From: Mycteria americana
Lineage: Eukaryota; Chordata; Aves; Ciconiiformes; Ciconiidae
Direction of reading: 5' to 3'
DNA: 64,000 nt
NCBI RefSeq assembly: GCF_035582795.1
Contig: NC_134369.1
Span: forward strand, 62,124,001 to 62,188,000
The first letter of the stretch is position 1. Every line of letters starts with the position of its first letter. Under the pieces are notes generated by a model that was given only the letters and a program-made list of their open reading frames with translations, was not told where the DNA came from and searched no databases. This document shows, piece after piece, positions 1-11,749 of this stretch. Made by a program: the position numbers and the translations under genes.

Positions 1-3000
1 GTGCCTGCAAGAAGTATTTATGAATATACAATGCATGCTAAGTGGTCTTCATGGGTTTTCCAGGCACCTGCTAGAATACTGCCTGCTGCTGACTGTCGCA
101 ACCGTCAGCAGCAACTTGTCTTCCTTTTCTTGCCTTCCATTGTCCAGGTACTGTACTCCCTTTATGGTACATAGCTGTCAACAGGTGCAAGCTCAAATTT
201 GGAGGCATGTGCTAGCATTTAATTTCTAGCACGGAAGGAGGACGTTCTGCACAAGAGATAAATATCTATAGATATACCCGCATCTATATCTCTAGATATA
301 ATTATATGGCACTTGCAGTTTTATGCAGGCTGCATAAGCAAACCCATCACTTACGCTTTAGGGAGAAGGTTCGCTCAACTTGTGTCATTTTAATACTTGT
401 GAATGTAGGCAGCTGAGCTTTTGTGTTTGTGCATCACAGAATTTTACTGAAAACAGGATTCCCAAGTGGAAATGTCCAAAGGACTCTCCTCCCATTGCTA
501 ATGCATGTCTTGTAAACTTAAATGAAACCGTTTGGCCATCTCAAAACAGTTTATATCCTGTTTCAATCTGGGACTTGGAGGAGACTTCTAGTATAAGCAG
601 GGCCCAGCATATTCTGCAGATTTGTGACTACAGTTTCCAACTCCTGTGACAGAATTGCGCTTCTAAATCCAGGCTCTTTAAAAGAGGAGGAAAAAAGAGT
701 TTCCAGCCTTTGTGATTGAAAGAGGACTTTGAAACATGTGAAAAGTGTAAACTAATAGGGAAGTCTTCCTGAGTCTGCACACAGCCTAAACTAGTAGCTT
801 TAAGAGATCTGAATATCTCCTCTTAGTGGGATATTGACTCAGAAACTTCATAGAGAAGTTTAAATATGAACACTGCTAACTATATTAATGCCGATCACTG
901 TAGCAGAAACATCAGTCACTGTTGTATTTCACAGATCTCTATGCTGCTTTCCACATCTCCCAAGTGCCAAAAGCACCAGCTGCCAGAATCTTCAGCTTCA
1001 CTTGGGCAGCTTTTATAATGCAGTAATGTGCTATCGATATAAAAATATTTTTGCATATATGCTTTTTATCACAGTTAATAAAATGGAGGCCTACTGCACT
1101 TATTTTTTAAAACTACATGAAGCTGCCAGAGAATTTCCAGTTTGCCAACCTTGTGTACTGTGAAATCCAGGATCTTGCTACACAAACGTAGACACCGCCT
1201 GCTGTGGAATACCTGAAGCCTTGACTGTAACACCCCTTTCTCCGCAGAACTCGCGGGCCATCTCTGTTGAGTTCTTACTGTGTACATAGAAATCGGTTTC
1301 CTCTGCTTTCCAGCAAGGAGTATGTAGCATTCTGTGAAAACAAGGCCACTGTATATTCTCTAAATTGAAGGGAAAAGATACCTGGTGCTTTACTCAACAC
1401 TTCAAATTATTTAATTTTTTCTCTCATCAATGAAATGCCCTTTATCCTTTTTTCTATATGTTCCTGACCCAGATATCTGAAGTTTTCTAGGGACTCTCTG
1501 TTTAAAGTGATCCATGGGACAACAGTCTGCCCCTCTCTTGAATCCTGGCTAATGTGGTGTGCCATTATTGCAAGGGGGTCCCAGAGTATTTGCATTACTT
1601 TGAACAGAGTTTCTTCAAGGGAACCTTTTTTTCCTCTGCTTAGTAATTCTTAGCAGCGCACAACTGAAGTCTCTTGCTGGTATTCTTTCTTAACGATGAT
1701 GCTCCAAGTTATGTACAAACCTCTTCCGTTTCCAGCTTTCTCTAGGGAGATTCCAGTGTGTGACAATCTGGATGTTGCCCTTTTTGTACGCTCTTCAGCA
1801 CAGGGTGAGTGCATCTGTTACCTAGAAAGTCTTGAATTCTAAACAGGATGAAACTATTTGGGTGTTTAAAGACCAGCCTGCGATTATGATGCATGACATG
1901 TCTGCGTTACTTCTCTGATCTAATTAAAGGGGTCTTGTTTCAGTTACTGTCTACATGGTACACCTTCAACTGCTGACTTATAATATGCAATGTTGATTTC
2001 AGCCTTGTACTGTAAATGTTGTTCTTCACAAAGAGAATGTGCAATAGGAAAAGGGGATGATGGGTGGCATAATTTTGATGGGAAAAAAAAATGTTGTGGG
2101 TAACATGCTGGCTTTCTTATAAATATGAAATACAGTTTATTTCCTTTTCCTGTGGGTTTTCCTACTTGGAAAAGGAAAGTTGAAGATATGTGCCTGTTTC
2201 TGTGCCTGGTGAATTTCTCAAATGCAAAGGTAATAGAGATTTGTGTTAGTTGTGATTTAAGTGTTGGAACCCATGAATGTTAGGTTGTGATTGTATCGCT
2301 TGTGTTTCTCGGCTTGCCACAATTATGGCTTGTTGAGATGGAGTTTAACAGCTACCACCTATTTGTATCTGTATTCCATCATGTGGGATAGGCATTTCAC
2401 CAACAACGCAGTGTTTCTGTTGTTGTTTTGTTTTGTTTTTAAAACACTGGTGCTGTTTGGTCCAAGACAGAGAAGTGTGTAGGGAGTGACAAGAAAAGTT
2501 GCCTGCACCGCAGAAGAGTAAAAATGTGACTGCAGTATTGATGCCTTGATATGATTTAACTATGCAAATATACAAATAGGTGAGGAGGAAAAATTCTTGG
2601 GTTGCATACCTAATCTCTTAGTTTTTGCTCTGTAAATTACTCGTACGTGTGTAGGTACATACATATACACACAGACATGCATGCACATATATATGCAAAG
2701 TCTTTACGTAGAAGTGATGAAACAAAACCCTTTCCTCCAAGTTATACTTGATAAATTGGTGCAAATATAACTTGCTGCTGCTAAGGGAGGATCTTGGCTA
2801 AGGGCAAACTTCAGATTCACATCTTCCAGGTTTGAAGACCTGTATATAGCAAACAAACAGTTTGTTTAGCCTTTCTGAAGACCTTGGAATGTCATCTAGG
2901 ACACATGTCCTTCCTCATACTCTGCTAATTTGGAGATTCCTGTATTTTAAACACTCATGGTGATGGGCAACTTGTTAATTGCAAATTCTTTAATTTGGGA

Positions 3001-5385
3001 ACAAAAGATAATAAAAAGCAGCTGGACCTCTTCCTGGAATTCCTATCCTGTTCAGTCAATACCTCTATATTCTGGTTGACCTAGAAATCATAGCTACTGC
3101 AATAACAACGATCGGTTTGGGAATTCAGTCTGTCTGAGAGCAGTTTTTAGTGCTATGTACAGCGTAGGAAGCACTTTGCATCTGCAAACATGTTGTTCTT
3201 ATAGCAAGTGCTCTTTGTCTTTTCTGGAAAAAGGAAATCAAGGATGAGATGTGAAGCGACTTGCCCAGAGTCACAAAAGGAATCTCCTGGAGCCGGGACT
3301 GAGAGGTTCCAGTTCCCTAGTGTTATCTTCAAATCACTAGGTTTTACTCTTTTAATACATTTGTCCCTTTAAAGGAACCGAAAAACAAGTTGACATACCT
3401 TAAAGACCCACATCAGGACAGTAAGGGCTAGAATTAAACATACAAGCTGTCATGATTTGGGGTTGTACGTGTATGGTAGCCCAGATGTTGCGCACTACTT
3501 GGCGGTGCTTCGCACGGCCTGCAGAGTGGAAGGCCAGCGCAATGTGTCGGTGTGAGTAACAGCAGCAAACGTGTCCTGCTCTATTTGTTCAGAATCACCC
3601 AACAAAATAAGTCTTATTTGATGCTCCTCTTAACTGAGGAGGGAGAATACCATTTTAAAGTGAAGTGGGTTCATCTTTGTTCTACCAGCCTGTAGCATGA
3701 CTGACCATTTCTTTCTTGTGGGGCTTTCTCTCTTTTTCTTAAACCAAAATATGGAGGGCTTAATTGTTCTTTCCTGCCTCTTAATCCAGGCCTTTGCTGA
3801 GAAGCACCAGATAGGAAGGTTGCGGAAAACTTTGGACTGCTGATTCAGGGACATCCTCTTAAGATTTAGAAGAGTAGAGATATACAATACGTAAGGGATC
3901 TGACTATTCCTATTTCTCTTCTAATTTGTGGTCAAGACTGCAGCTTCTGTCTTCCATTTCATGATCTTAGTGTAGATACTAGGCTGTGTTTGTTAAGGTT
4001 TTTTTCCCTCCAAGTTAGGATTAGTTCCTTAGGGTTCAAATATGTTCTAAATTTCACAGAGAAGCACCTGAACCAAAATCCTGGATCCAAACATCCCAGA
4101 CTTGATGTGGAATTCAAATCTGGATCCCAACTCTGTGGCTTACTAACCTACCTATTTAGGGAAGGGTTTGTTGTCTCTATGTGGTGTTTGTGTTTTTGGT
4201 CCTTTGGAACTAAGCTTTTAATTTGGTTGCCAGTTCTGCAAGGACTTTTTAACTTCTTAGCAATGCCGGTGTTCACACGCTCCATTGCTGGCAGTGCGAT
4301 GCGTAGTGATAAAATTTGACTCTGTCTAAGGGTTACTGAGATAAACCAGCATTATCATTCGTAAAGGTCATTTTCTTGCATAGTGTTCTGAGCTTTCGAT
4401 TTGAATATAGCTCATATCTGAAAGGACACATCTTCCAACTATGACCTGCGTCACTGGCAGAGAGTTGTATAATCTGTACTTGTGGAATGGGAAGGTACAA
4501 GCTTCCATCGTTGCTGATGCATCATGTGATCCACCTATTTTGGTTTTCTTATAGCTGTTGTTTGGTTTATATATATATTTTTTTTTTCAGTTTTATAGAA
4601 AAAAAAAAAAAACAGGGGAAGTTCAGGATTTTTTCTACCAGGTATAAAACTCCAATGATTTAGTGGTGACTAGAGAGCTGTGAAAAATACCCCAGTAGGA
4701 GACGATGGGCTAAACGTAGGTCCATTTCTCTTAGACAAGTAGGATAACCTTTAAGATGCATGGAACAACGTAATAATCGGGAAAACTAAAGCTGACATTT
4801 GTTTCCAAGAAATTCTGTAAGAAATATCTATGGAAAAAACATCAGTGATCGAGAATAATGTACAAATTAATGTGTTTGAAACTTGTGTATCCATTTCTTT
4901 AATCTCATACTCTTCAGTGAACGGTACACTTGTGTTTAGTTTTATGATCAAAAACAAAGACCAAAGAAGGCCAACCTCATTTGATTGTGTATATTCTGCC
5001 TGTCTTAATTATCAATAGCTGTAAGGATACAGTGCAAGTGATCTGGTAACCAGTGGTTCTCGTCCTTTTCTTTTAAGGGGAAAAACAACTTTAAAACGTA
5101 TAATTTATTGCTCAGCAATAACCATGTTGTTAAAATAATAATAATAAAAAAGGAATTAGCAACATGTCTTAATTTCCCAATAGCATTATTATATGTTGTA
5201 TTTCAGTTTATTGTATATTGTGTTTTTGTATTTATTTGTGTTTGGAGGTCTTGCTATGTCTTTTTGTGTTTAAATGCTAATAAACAAGGATGGTGTGTAA
5301 GAGTGTAGAATGCCAAACTCTGAAATGCTAAACTATGTTATTAAAGGAAAAATAAATCTAAGTAGGAAATCATATTTTTTAAAAA
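1..5385 (+). other. TRAF3: Non-coding AT-rich region, probably TRAF3 3' UTR
   Basis: No reading frame here resembles a protein: all frames are short and AT-driven. The stretch is AT-rich, contains AU-rich patches (TATTTATTTG near 5,230) and ends at AATAAA signals on the + strand at 5,279 and 5,351, followed by a GT-rich stretch near 5,390. That pattern fits a long 3' UTR read left to right. Known vertebrate gene order places TRAF3 immediately upstream of AMN in the same orientation, and TRAF3 has a multi-kilobase 3' UTR, so TRAF3 is the inferred owner. No TRAF3 coding sequence is in the window, so the assignment rests on synteny. A lncRNA or plain intergenic DNA is the alternative. An earlier AATAAA at 1,077-1,082 could serve a shorter isoform. 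Confidence 0.4.
5351..5356 (+). terminator. Candidate polyadenylation signal (AATAAA), distal
   Basis: AATAAA is followed about 35 bp later by a GT-rich element (GGTGTGTTG at about 5,391-5,399), the expected arrangement for cleavage near 5,370-5,388. A second AATAAA at 5,279-5,284 with GGTGTGTAAGAGTG close behind may be a competing site. It would end the transcript inferred to be TRAF3. Confidence 0.4.
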
Positions 5386-5389
5386 AACC

Positions 5390-8300
5390 TGGTGTGTTGA
5401 ATTTGAATGACTGCTGTTGACTTGCAAATGGCCAAGGTGCATCCTTTCTCCTCTGAACCCACTGTACACGTTGGCTGTTCAGTGCTTTACGCTTACGCAC
5501 CTGATAGACCTTTATTGTGGCTTTTCCCTTCCTCTTCACGGAAAACTTGCCGTAACTTTTGTCAGAGTCCTATTTTCCATGAGATAACTCTGCTAGAATA
5601 AACTAAGCGATGGTGTTCATCCTAACGTCAGTGTCAAGAGTCCTCGTGCAAATAGAGTATAAATAATTGAAATGGCTTTTCGTGCATTTATGGTACACTG
5701 CTTTCCCAAAGAGGTGTGGGGAAAGGAGGGAGAGAGAGTGTGGCTTGAACATCTGAAAATGTAGATTTTTTTTTTTTTTCTTCTCCAGTGTCATTAGTGA
5801 CTATTCTTTTCTCAACTTGGAAATGCATGTCAGGTGTGTGTTTGAAATAATGGAACACAGTGCAGTCTGTAAAAGCATCACGCTGTTTTGAAATGAGTGA
5901 AGCAGTGATATTTCCACCACATTTCAGATTCAGCCTAGTGATGAAAGCCCTGATCCCCAGTGGTGGTGTATGAAGCCTGTGACTTCTACCAAGCACTATG
6001 CTGATCTGTCTGTCCTTCCGTTTCTTCTTCCCTCCCACCCCTTTCTTAGTGAAATTCCCATTTCCCCTCTTTCACATCACTGCAGGGGTAATACTGGGTT
6101 TAGCAATGCGGGAATTGCTAAATTCCTCTGCCTGCGCTCAGAGGCAAGACCGCAGTGTCTTGGCAAAAGCTGCTGCCGTGCTGCCAGCACCCAAACATGA
6201 GTACAACCTGGCCAGCCGATACCGGTGTTTGCAGCAGGTAGTCTAAAAGTGCTGGGTGGCTGAGTGCCTTTTCTTGATGCAATGGGGACGCCAGAGAAAA
6301 GGCAAGTGCAGGAAGGTGGGCACGGTGAGAGGGAAGGGTGGCTAAGAAATGCTGTCCTTGCTGCGCGCAGGATGTGCTGAGGTGGATGTTCCCCTCTGCT
6401 GCTGAGAGCAGTCACTGGTAGGTGACTCTGGATGCTCTGGCATCCCCTGCCCTGCTCATCACACTTTCCACTCGTACTCCCACGGCTGGCACTCGAGGCT
6501 GCACCGCGTGAAGCTCTTCACGTCTCCTCGCTGTGGAGCGTGAAAAGATGGTCAACTTCCTCGTCATCTTAACAAAGTGGGTTACCTTCAAGCAGAGCCC
6601 TCTTAATGAAGAGGAGCCTTTGCTATCCCCAGAGCTCCTCCTCCTTCCAAATTTTTTTATTTGGTGCTGCTCAGACGTGACACTTGTGTCATTACAGTGC
6701 AGCAGGGTAGGTGGAGAGGAAACAAATTGCTTTAAATGTGAAGGCAAACACCAATTCTCTCCTCACCTCCCTGCTCCTCCTCCCCCAGCAATGAATCGTA
6801 ATTGAAATGATACATGATGCTGTTCCTGGCAAAAATGAGTCTTTATAGAAGGTTTCTTCTTTGCGACAGGTTGCAGAAGGCAGCTGGAGCTTTGTAGCAT
6901 GCTTTCCCCCAGCAGGCGATACGTTATTGAGGGTGACGGGAGGAGAGTGCCAGCTCTGGGAGAGGGGAGCAGCCCGGGAGAGCGGGGTGAGGAGCTCTTC
7001 TGCTCTACAGAGGCTGCTGTGCAGACACGTACCTCGCCCGAGCCTGGACCTGCTGCTGGGTCTATCTCTTGCAAGAATTGCAGGGGGATTTTTTTTTTTC
7101 CTCGACATTTTCCAGTGTTTCAAGCCTCAGATTTGCTTGCTGTCTGGTATGGAAAAGCATTTTCAAAACCTCTGATTTCTTGGTCCTACAGATGGACCTG
7201 TCTCCTGCTCTCTGGGATAGCCTTACCAAGTCCTGGAACTGTTTGAGGAAGGGAGAAATATCTGGTGGTCAAAACAAGTGGCGAAAGAGGTGATTTCCCC
7301 CGTCCTTCCCCAAAGCTGGTTTTCCATGAGTCAGTTGTGCGGTTCCTTCCTGCACGCCTGGGTTGAGCCCTGGAGGCTGTCACCATCAAGCAATGCGTCT
7401 GGCTTGTTCTTGTTTGGCCAAAAGAGTGTCTTCCTCCACCCCCTCGGTGAGGAAGGTGAGCCCACCCAGCTCTTTACTCCTTTCGGGTGGCCACGGGAGC
7501 TGGCTCTGGCAGTGGTGGACGTTAGACCCAATGCACGCTCTCGTGTGTCCCATAGGCTCCCGAGCACAGCGTACGGCCCCTGGCAGATAGCGGGAGGGCT
7601 GAATTCCCACCAGCTGGGCTGGCAAGTGCGGAGGAGACCCCGGGGCCTGACTTCCACCCCACTGCCTGCAAATTGGGTTAAGCGGTGTTTGGCCACAGCT
7701 TGTGATAGTGGTTGCAGCTGGTGGAAAGGCATGTTTTGACAGCATCGCTGTGCTGATTAGAGGCAGGAGTTGTTTGCAGACATCGCTATGGATGCTCGGT
7801 GGCTGCTTTGTGCCAACATAGGAGCCTCCCACAAAGGAGATTATTTGGATCAGCCCTGGCTGGTAGAGATGGCATCTGTCTCTGCATACCCTGCACCATC
7901 AGCCAGCAGGAATGCAGACGCGGTGTGAGCCTGGCCCAGCCGTGGTCCCTTCAGCAGGTGTCCTGGGGGTGGACAGTGGAGGCTGGTAAGTGGCTCTCAG
8001 TCCTCCGAGGATAAAAAGAAATCTTCCCCAAGCGCAGGGGCTGGATGAAGTGGGCTGGTTAAAGCGTCTGGCAGGGTGCGGCTCAGGACTTGGGGAACAG
8101 GCCTCGTTGCTCAGATCCCCGCATTCACGCAGATGTAGATCCGTAGCTGCTTCTTGCGGCCATCCCCAGCAGGAAGCCCTTGTTCTCCTGCTTTGGACCA
8201 CGAGATAAGCAGCGATTCGGAGCGCAGCTTCCAGATAGCTCTTGCATCAAATGTGATCCCCTCCGGTGACTTCTCCTGCCTTGCTGCTCCTAGGGGAAGG

Positions 8301-11040
8301 TGACCGTATGGCTGCTGGAGGCCTGTAAGCACCAGCCGAGTTCCTCTGGCCGAATTGGTGCAGAGTCCCAAAGAGAGTTTGTCTCTGTGGGTTTACTGAA
8401 TATTCAGCTTTAGCTCCTGACCGGCCCCAACACGGTGCTGTGCCTCTCCCAGGTGGGCACACAGCTCCTCTGCCACTGGGGACTGGTCCTGGCAATACAG
8501 GTTGTGCTGCTGCACCTGAGACTTCAACATTTTCTTAAATAAAAGGAGATTCCACATGGGATCTTATTCTGCTCCATTGGATCACTGCTAGGGGCTGCCT
8601 GCTTTGAGGGCAGGTGCGAGATACAACAGCTAGAGGGGCTGTCCCCTTGCAGGGCACTTCTCCCCAGTTATTTAGGATTAGCCTCATGTCCAAACCTTAA
8701 GCAATGAGGCACTGTGTCAAGGAGACTGGCAAGTAATACGTGCCTGGCTACAGCCCGGCCTGTCAGCGTGCCCTGGGAGCAGCCTCGTGCGCCCGCAGGG
8801 GAGCAGCTTCGGCACCAGGGGTTTGGAGCCAGCTGCTTTTGGCACGCCTCTGCCCTCTCCCCTCTGCTTGAGGCCACGGGGCCTAATATAGTTATCACAG
8901 AATAATTTTTCCATGTGCTTAATGACTTTCTGGGGACAGTGCTATTGCAGCTTGGCTGTTTGGAGAGCTGCAAGGGAGCACGTGTGTTGGGGACGATCAC
9001 TCACCTCAAGGAGTGGTGCTCACAACCATCGCTGCTTCACGCTCAGCACTGGGCTCCCTTTCCAGCTGCAAAGTGCTGGGGCTGAGGGCTCACACTGGAG
9101 AAGTCCCTTGTGTTGCAGGCTCCAACTGTTTTAAGCGGTGAGAAGAGATGCAGTTGTGCGACAGGGAAATTCAGCGAGGTGCTGGATGTCCCTGACGGGC
9201 CATAGGAGGTGGCTTTGCTGACTGGCTAAGGGGAATGGTGTTTCTGGCTTTGATACCAGTTTATAACTCAGTGCCGGCAAGGTCAAGCATCCGCTGTGTG
9301 CTGTTTTCCCCCTCTGCGGCAGCGATGTGCTTGCCCTCCCCAGGGGCATCGCGGGCCACCAGCCCGGGGAGCAGGCTGGGGAGCAGAAGGGCGGGCTGGC
9401 GGCAAGGAGTAAAATGTGATCTTTGTGTTAGGGCAGCCGCTTTCATTTCTGGGGGCTGATTCCTTCTCCCTTTCATCTTTGTTTCTCTCTCCCTGTAAGC
9501 ACCTGATCCAAATCTCACTCCCTTCCGTTGTGCCTGCCTGGTCCCGGGGCACAGCAGCAACAAAAGCTGGGTCGGAGAGGAGCATGCTCTGGCCCTGGGG
9601 AGAGACCCGCAGCAAGGGCCGGGTTATTCCGTCCCCTTGCTCCCAGCAGTAACGCTGCAGTGAGCAGCTGTCCCCAGTTAACACAGGTTTTACTGGGATT
9701 TCTGTAATTACCCTGCCCTGTCCTACCCTACTGCTAGAGCTTGACTGTCCATCAACGGGCAGGATTTCACAGGCCTTTTGATGAACGCAGGGCAGATTGG
9801 GTATTTTAGACCTCTGCCTGCTTGTCAGATGAATCCTGGCTCACTTAAAATCAAACAAGTATCACCTTCGATGGGACCAGAGATGCTGAGCAGCTGAAAC
9901 GAGCAGCGCCCAACAGCAGTGGCTGCAGGGAACAAAAAGTAAAAATAAGGGTGTGGAGCACCCCCAAAACACAGGGTGTCAGGGGCAATGGCATCTGTTG
10001 CTGTACAGGATCCCGTGAGCGGTTTCTCCCCTCCTGCCCGCCCTGGGGATGCTGAGGCCGCGAACAAGCGTGCACCCTGCCCTTTGCACGCTGCAGTCCT
10101 TTCTCCAAGCTGCTATTGCTGAGTATCCATGACTTATATTTTGTCCCCCTCTATTAAAATACAGAAGATTTCACTGCAGCCAGCATTCAGCCCGAGAGTC
10201 CCCTGGGAGAGATTTGTGAGTGGTAATGAGAGCGTGGGAGCCTTTCACCTCGAGGACATCTCTCGGCATCCAGCTCCCTGCGCAGAAAGTGCTGACTGCG
10301 TTTTGGCTGGTGCCCAGGCTGAGAACTGCTGCTCAGGAGCTTCTTCTCTTGGCAATTTGCGGGCCACACTCGTGACACTGGTGGGGACAGAGCTCCAGGC
10401 AGGGGCACCTCCATCTTCCTTCGCAGGGCACGGTCCATTGCCCAGGGCTGCGCTGGGGCATCCTGGGGGCAGGACCCCCGCTGCTCTTCTCACTGCTGTG
10501 CTTGCAGCAGGGGTGGGAAATGGCACCAAGTGGGTCAAGGTTTTGGGAGACAGAGAGATTTCCAAAGAGTGATGGTCCTTGGTCCCCACTCCCCCTGCCC
10601 CGGTCTGCCTGCCGGGAAGCGGTGGGAGCATGAAGGGCGGGATGGGGATGGCCTGTTCCCCCTCCTGCGCTCCGAAACCCTTGCTGGTGGCAGGTCAGAG
10701 CTTCTTGTGGTTTGTCACCCCTCCACTGATGTCCCTTCCAAGCACCTCTCCACTCTCCTCCTGGGCTCCCGTAAACCCCTGCATTCACAAATCTTCTGCC
10801 CTCGCCCTGCTTGTAGCAGCATCAGCCAAAGGGTCACAGCCAGAGGGGTGCTGAGCCCCCCCCTAGCTCTCCCCATGGCACAGGCCTCCGTCACCGTCCC
10901 CACGCTGTCCCCTTCCCAGGCTGTCGTAGCTCTCCTCCCATCCTTTTCTGCTCCTAACACACCCTTGTAAAGACGCAGGCCCGGACCTGCATGCAGCACT
11001 GCTCCGCGCTGGGGCAGAGGACGGGGGTGGTGGGGTCCTT
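5390..11040. other. Intergenic region between the upstream 3' UTR and AMN
   Basis: No exon, RNA gene or recognised mobile element was found. GC content rises through this segment, especially after about 6.4 kb, and many chance frames appear on both strands; none has splice signals and protein features together. It probably holds distal regulatory DNA for AMN, but nothing specific can be supported. Confidence 0.5.
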
Positions 11041-11073
11041 CCTCCTCCTCCTCCTCCTCCTCCTCCTCCTCCT
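11041..11073. repeat. (CCT)11 microsatellite upstream of AMN
   Basis: Eleven perfect CCT triplets, read as poly-Leu or poly-Glu in chance frames but not coding. It lies about 630 bp upstream of the AMN start codon at the edge of the CpG-rich promoter block. The pure polypyrimidine/polypurine strand asymmetry could adopt H-DNA and is likely length-polymorphic. Confidence 0.9.
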
Positions 11074-11647
11074 GCAGCCACGTGCGCTGGCGTCGCCGCC
11101 AGCTGCCCCCTTCGACCCCCGGCAGCCTCAACAAAAGCAGCGTGGGGCTGCGCTGGCGCTGCCGCGGCGCGTGCGGGGTAACGAGCAGATCAGCTGGTGG
11201 CCAAAGTACAATTACAAGTCGTCACTGGGAGCTGCTCTCTTCCAAGCGAGCTAATTGAAAATACATTGAGACCATTATTAGTAATTACAAGGTAGCTGGC
11301 GTTCTGCAGGGGAGAGCGGCGTGGGACGTGCACGCAGGGCGTTCGTGCTCGCCGCCCTTTAGCAGGACCCGGACGGGTGGAGGGGGTGAGGATGGCGAGA
11401 TCCGGAGAGCCGAGCTGGGGGGACCACCGCTCTCGCCTCCCCACGTTGTTCCTCAGCGGCTCTCCCGGGCTCCCCATGGGTGCCAAGGAAGCGGGGAACT
11501 TGGGAAAGGAGCAGCTGTGAGAGCAAACTGCCTTCTGGGACTGAGCGAGGCTCTGGTTCGTGCTGGGGGAAGCCTGCCTCCTGTACTGGTTTACTCCCTT
11601 CTCCCTACAGCCTCCTCTGGGCCGAGCCCATCACGTGCCCCCAGGGA

Positions 11648-11660
11648 AGGTCCAAGGTCC
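11648..11660 (+). promoter_or_regulatory. DR1 nuclear-receptor site (HNF4-like) upstream of AMN ATG
   Basis: AGGTCC-A-AGGTCC is a perfect direct repeat with one-base spacing, about 46 bp before the AMN start codon. DR1 elements of this kind bind HNF4A, RXR heterodimers and COUP-TF. HNF4A drives enterocyte and proximal-tubule genes, the tissues where AMN works, so the site is plausible. A second, weaker match (TGGCCAAAGTACA) lies at 11,208-11,220. Binding is inferred. Confidence 0.35.
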
Positions 11661-11706
11661 GGCCGGGCAGGGGCTGTGGAGGCGAGGGCCGGCGGCCTGC
11701 TGCAAA

Positions 11707-11749
11707 ATGAAGTGCCTGTTCCTCCTCCTCGGCGTCCTGCAGCTCCTCG
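11707..11749 (+). CDS. AMN: AMN exon 1 (signal peptide)
   Basis: Forty-three coding bases from ATG to the donor G|GTGAGT. It encodes the hydrophobic leader [14 protein letters not shown]; the last base starts an Ala codon completed in exon 2. Its length and Leu-rich character match the leader exon of mammalian AMN. Confidence 0.9.

Noticed and set aside
5998-6246. Frame with GVILGLAMREL, reminiscent of a transporter helix
   Set aside because: Only one short hydrophobic word; flanks do not match any transporter family and no splice sites support an exon.
11041-11073. Poly-Leu / poly-Glu peptide run
   Set aside because: Produced by the (CCT)11 microsatellite; no supporting coding context.
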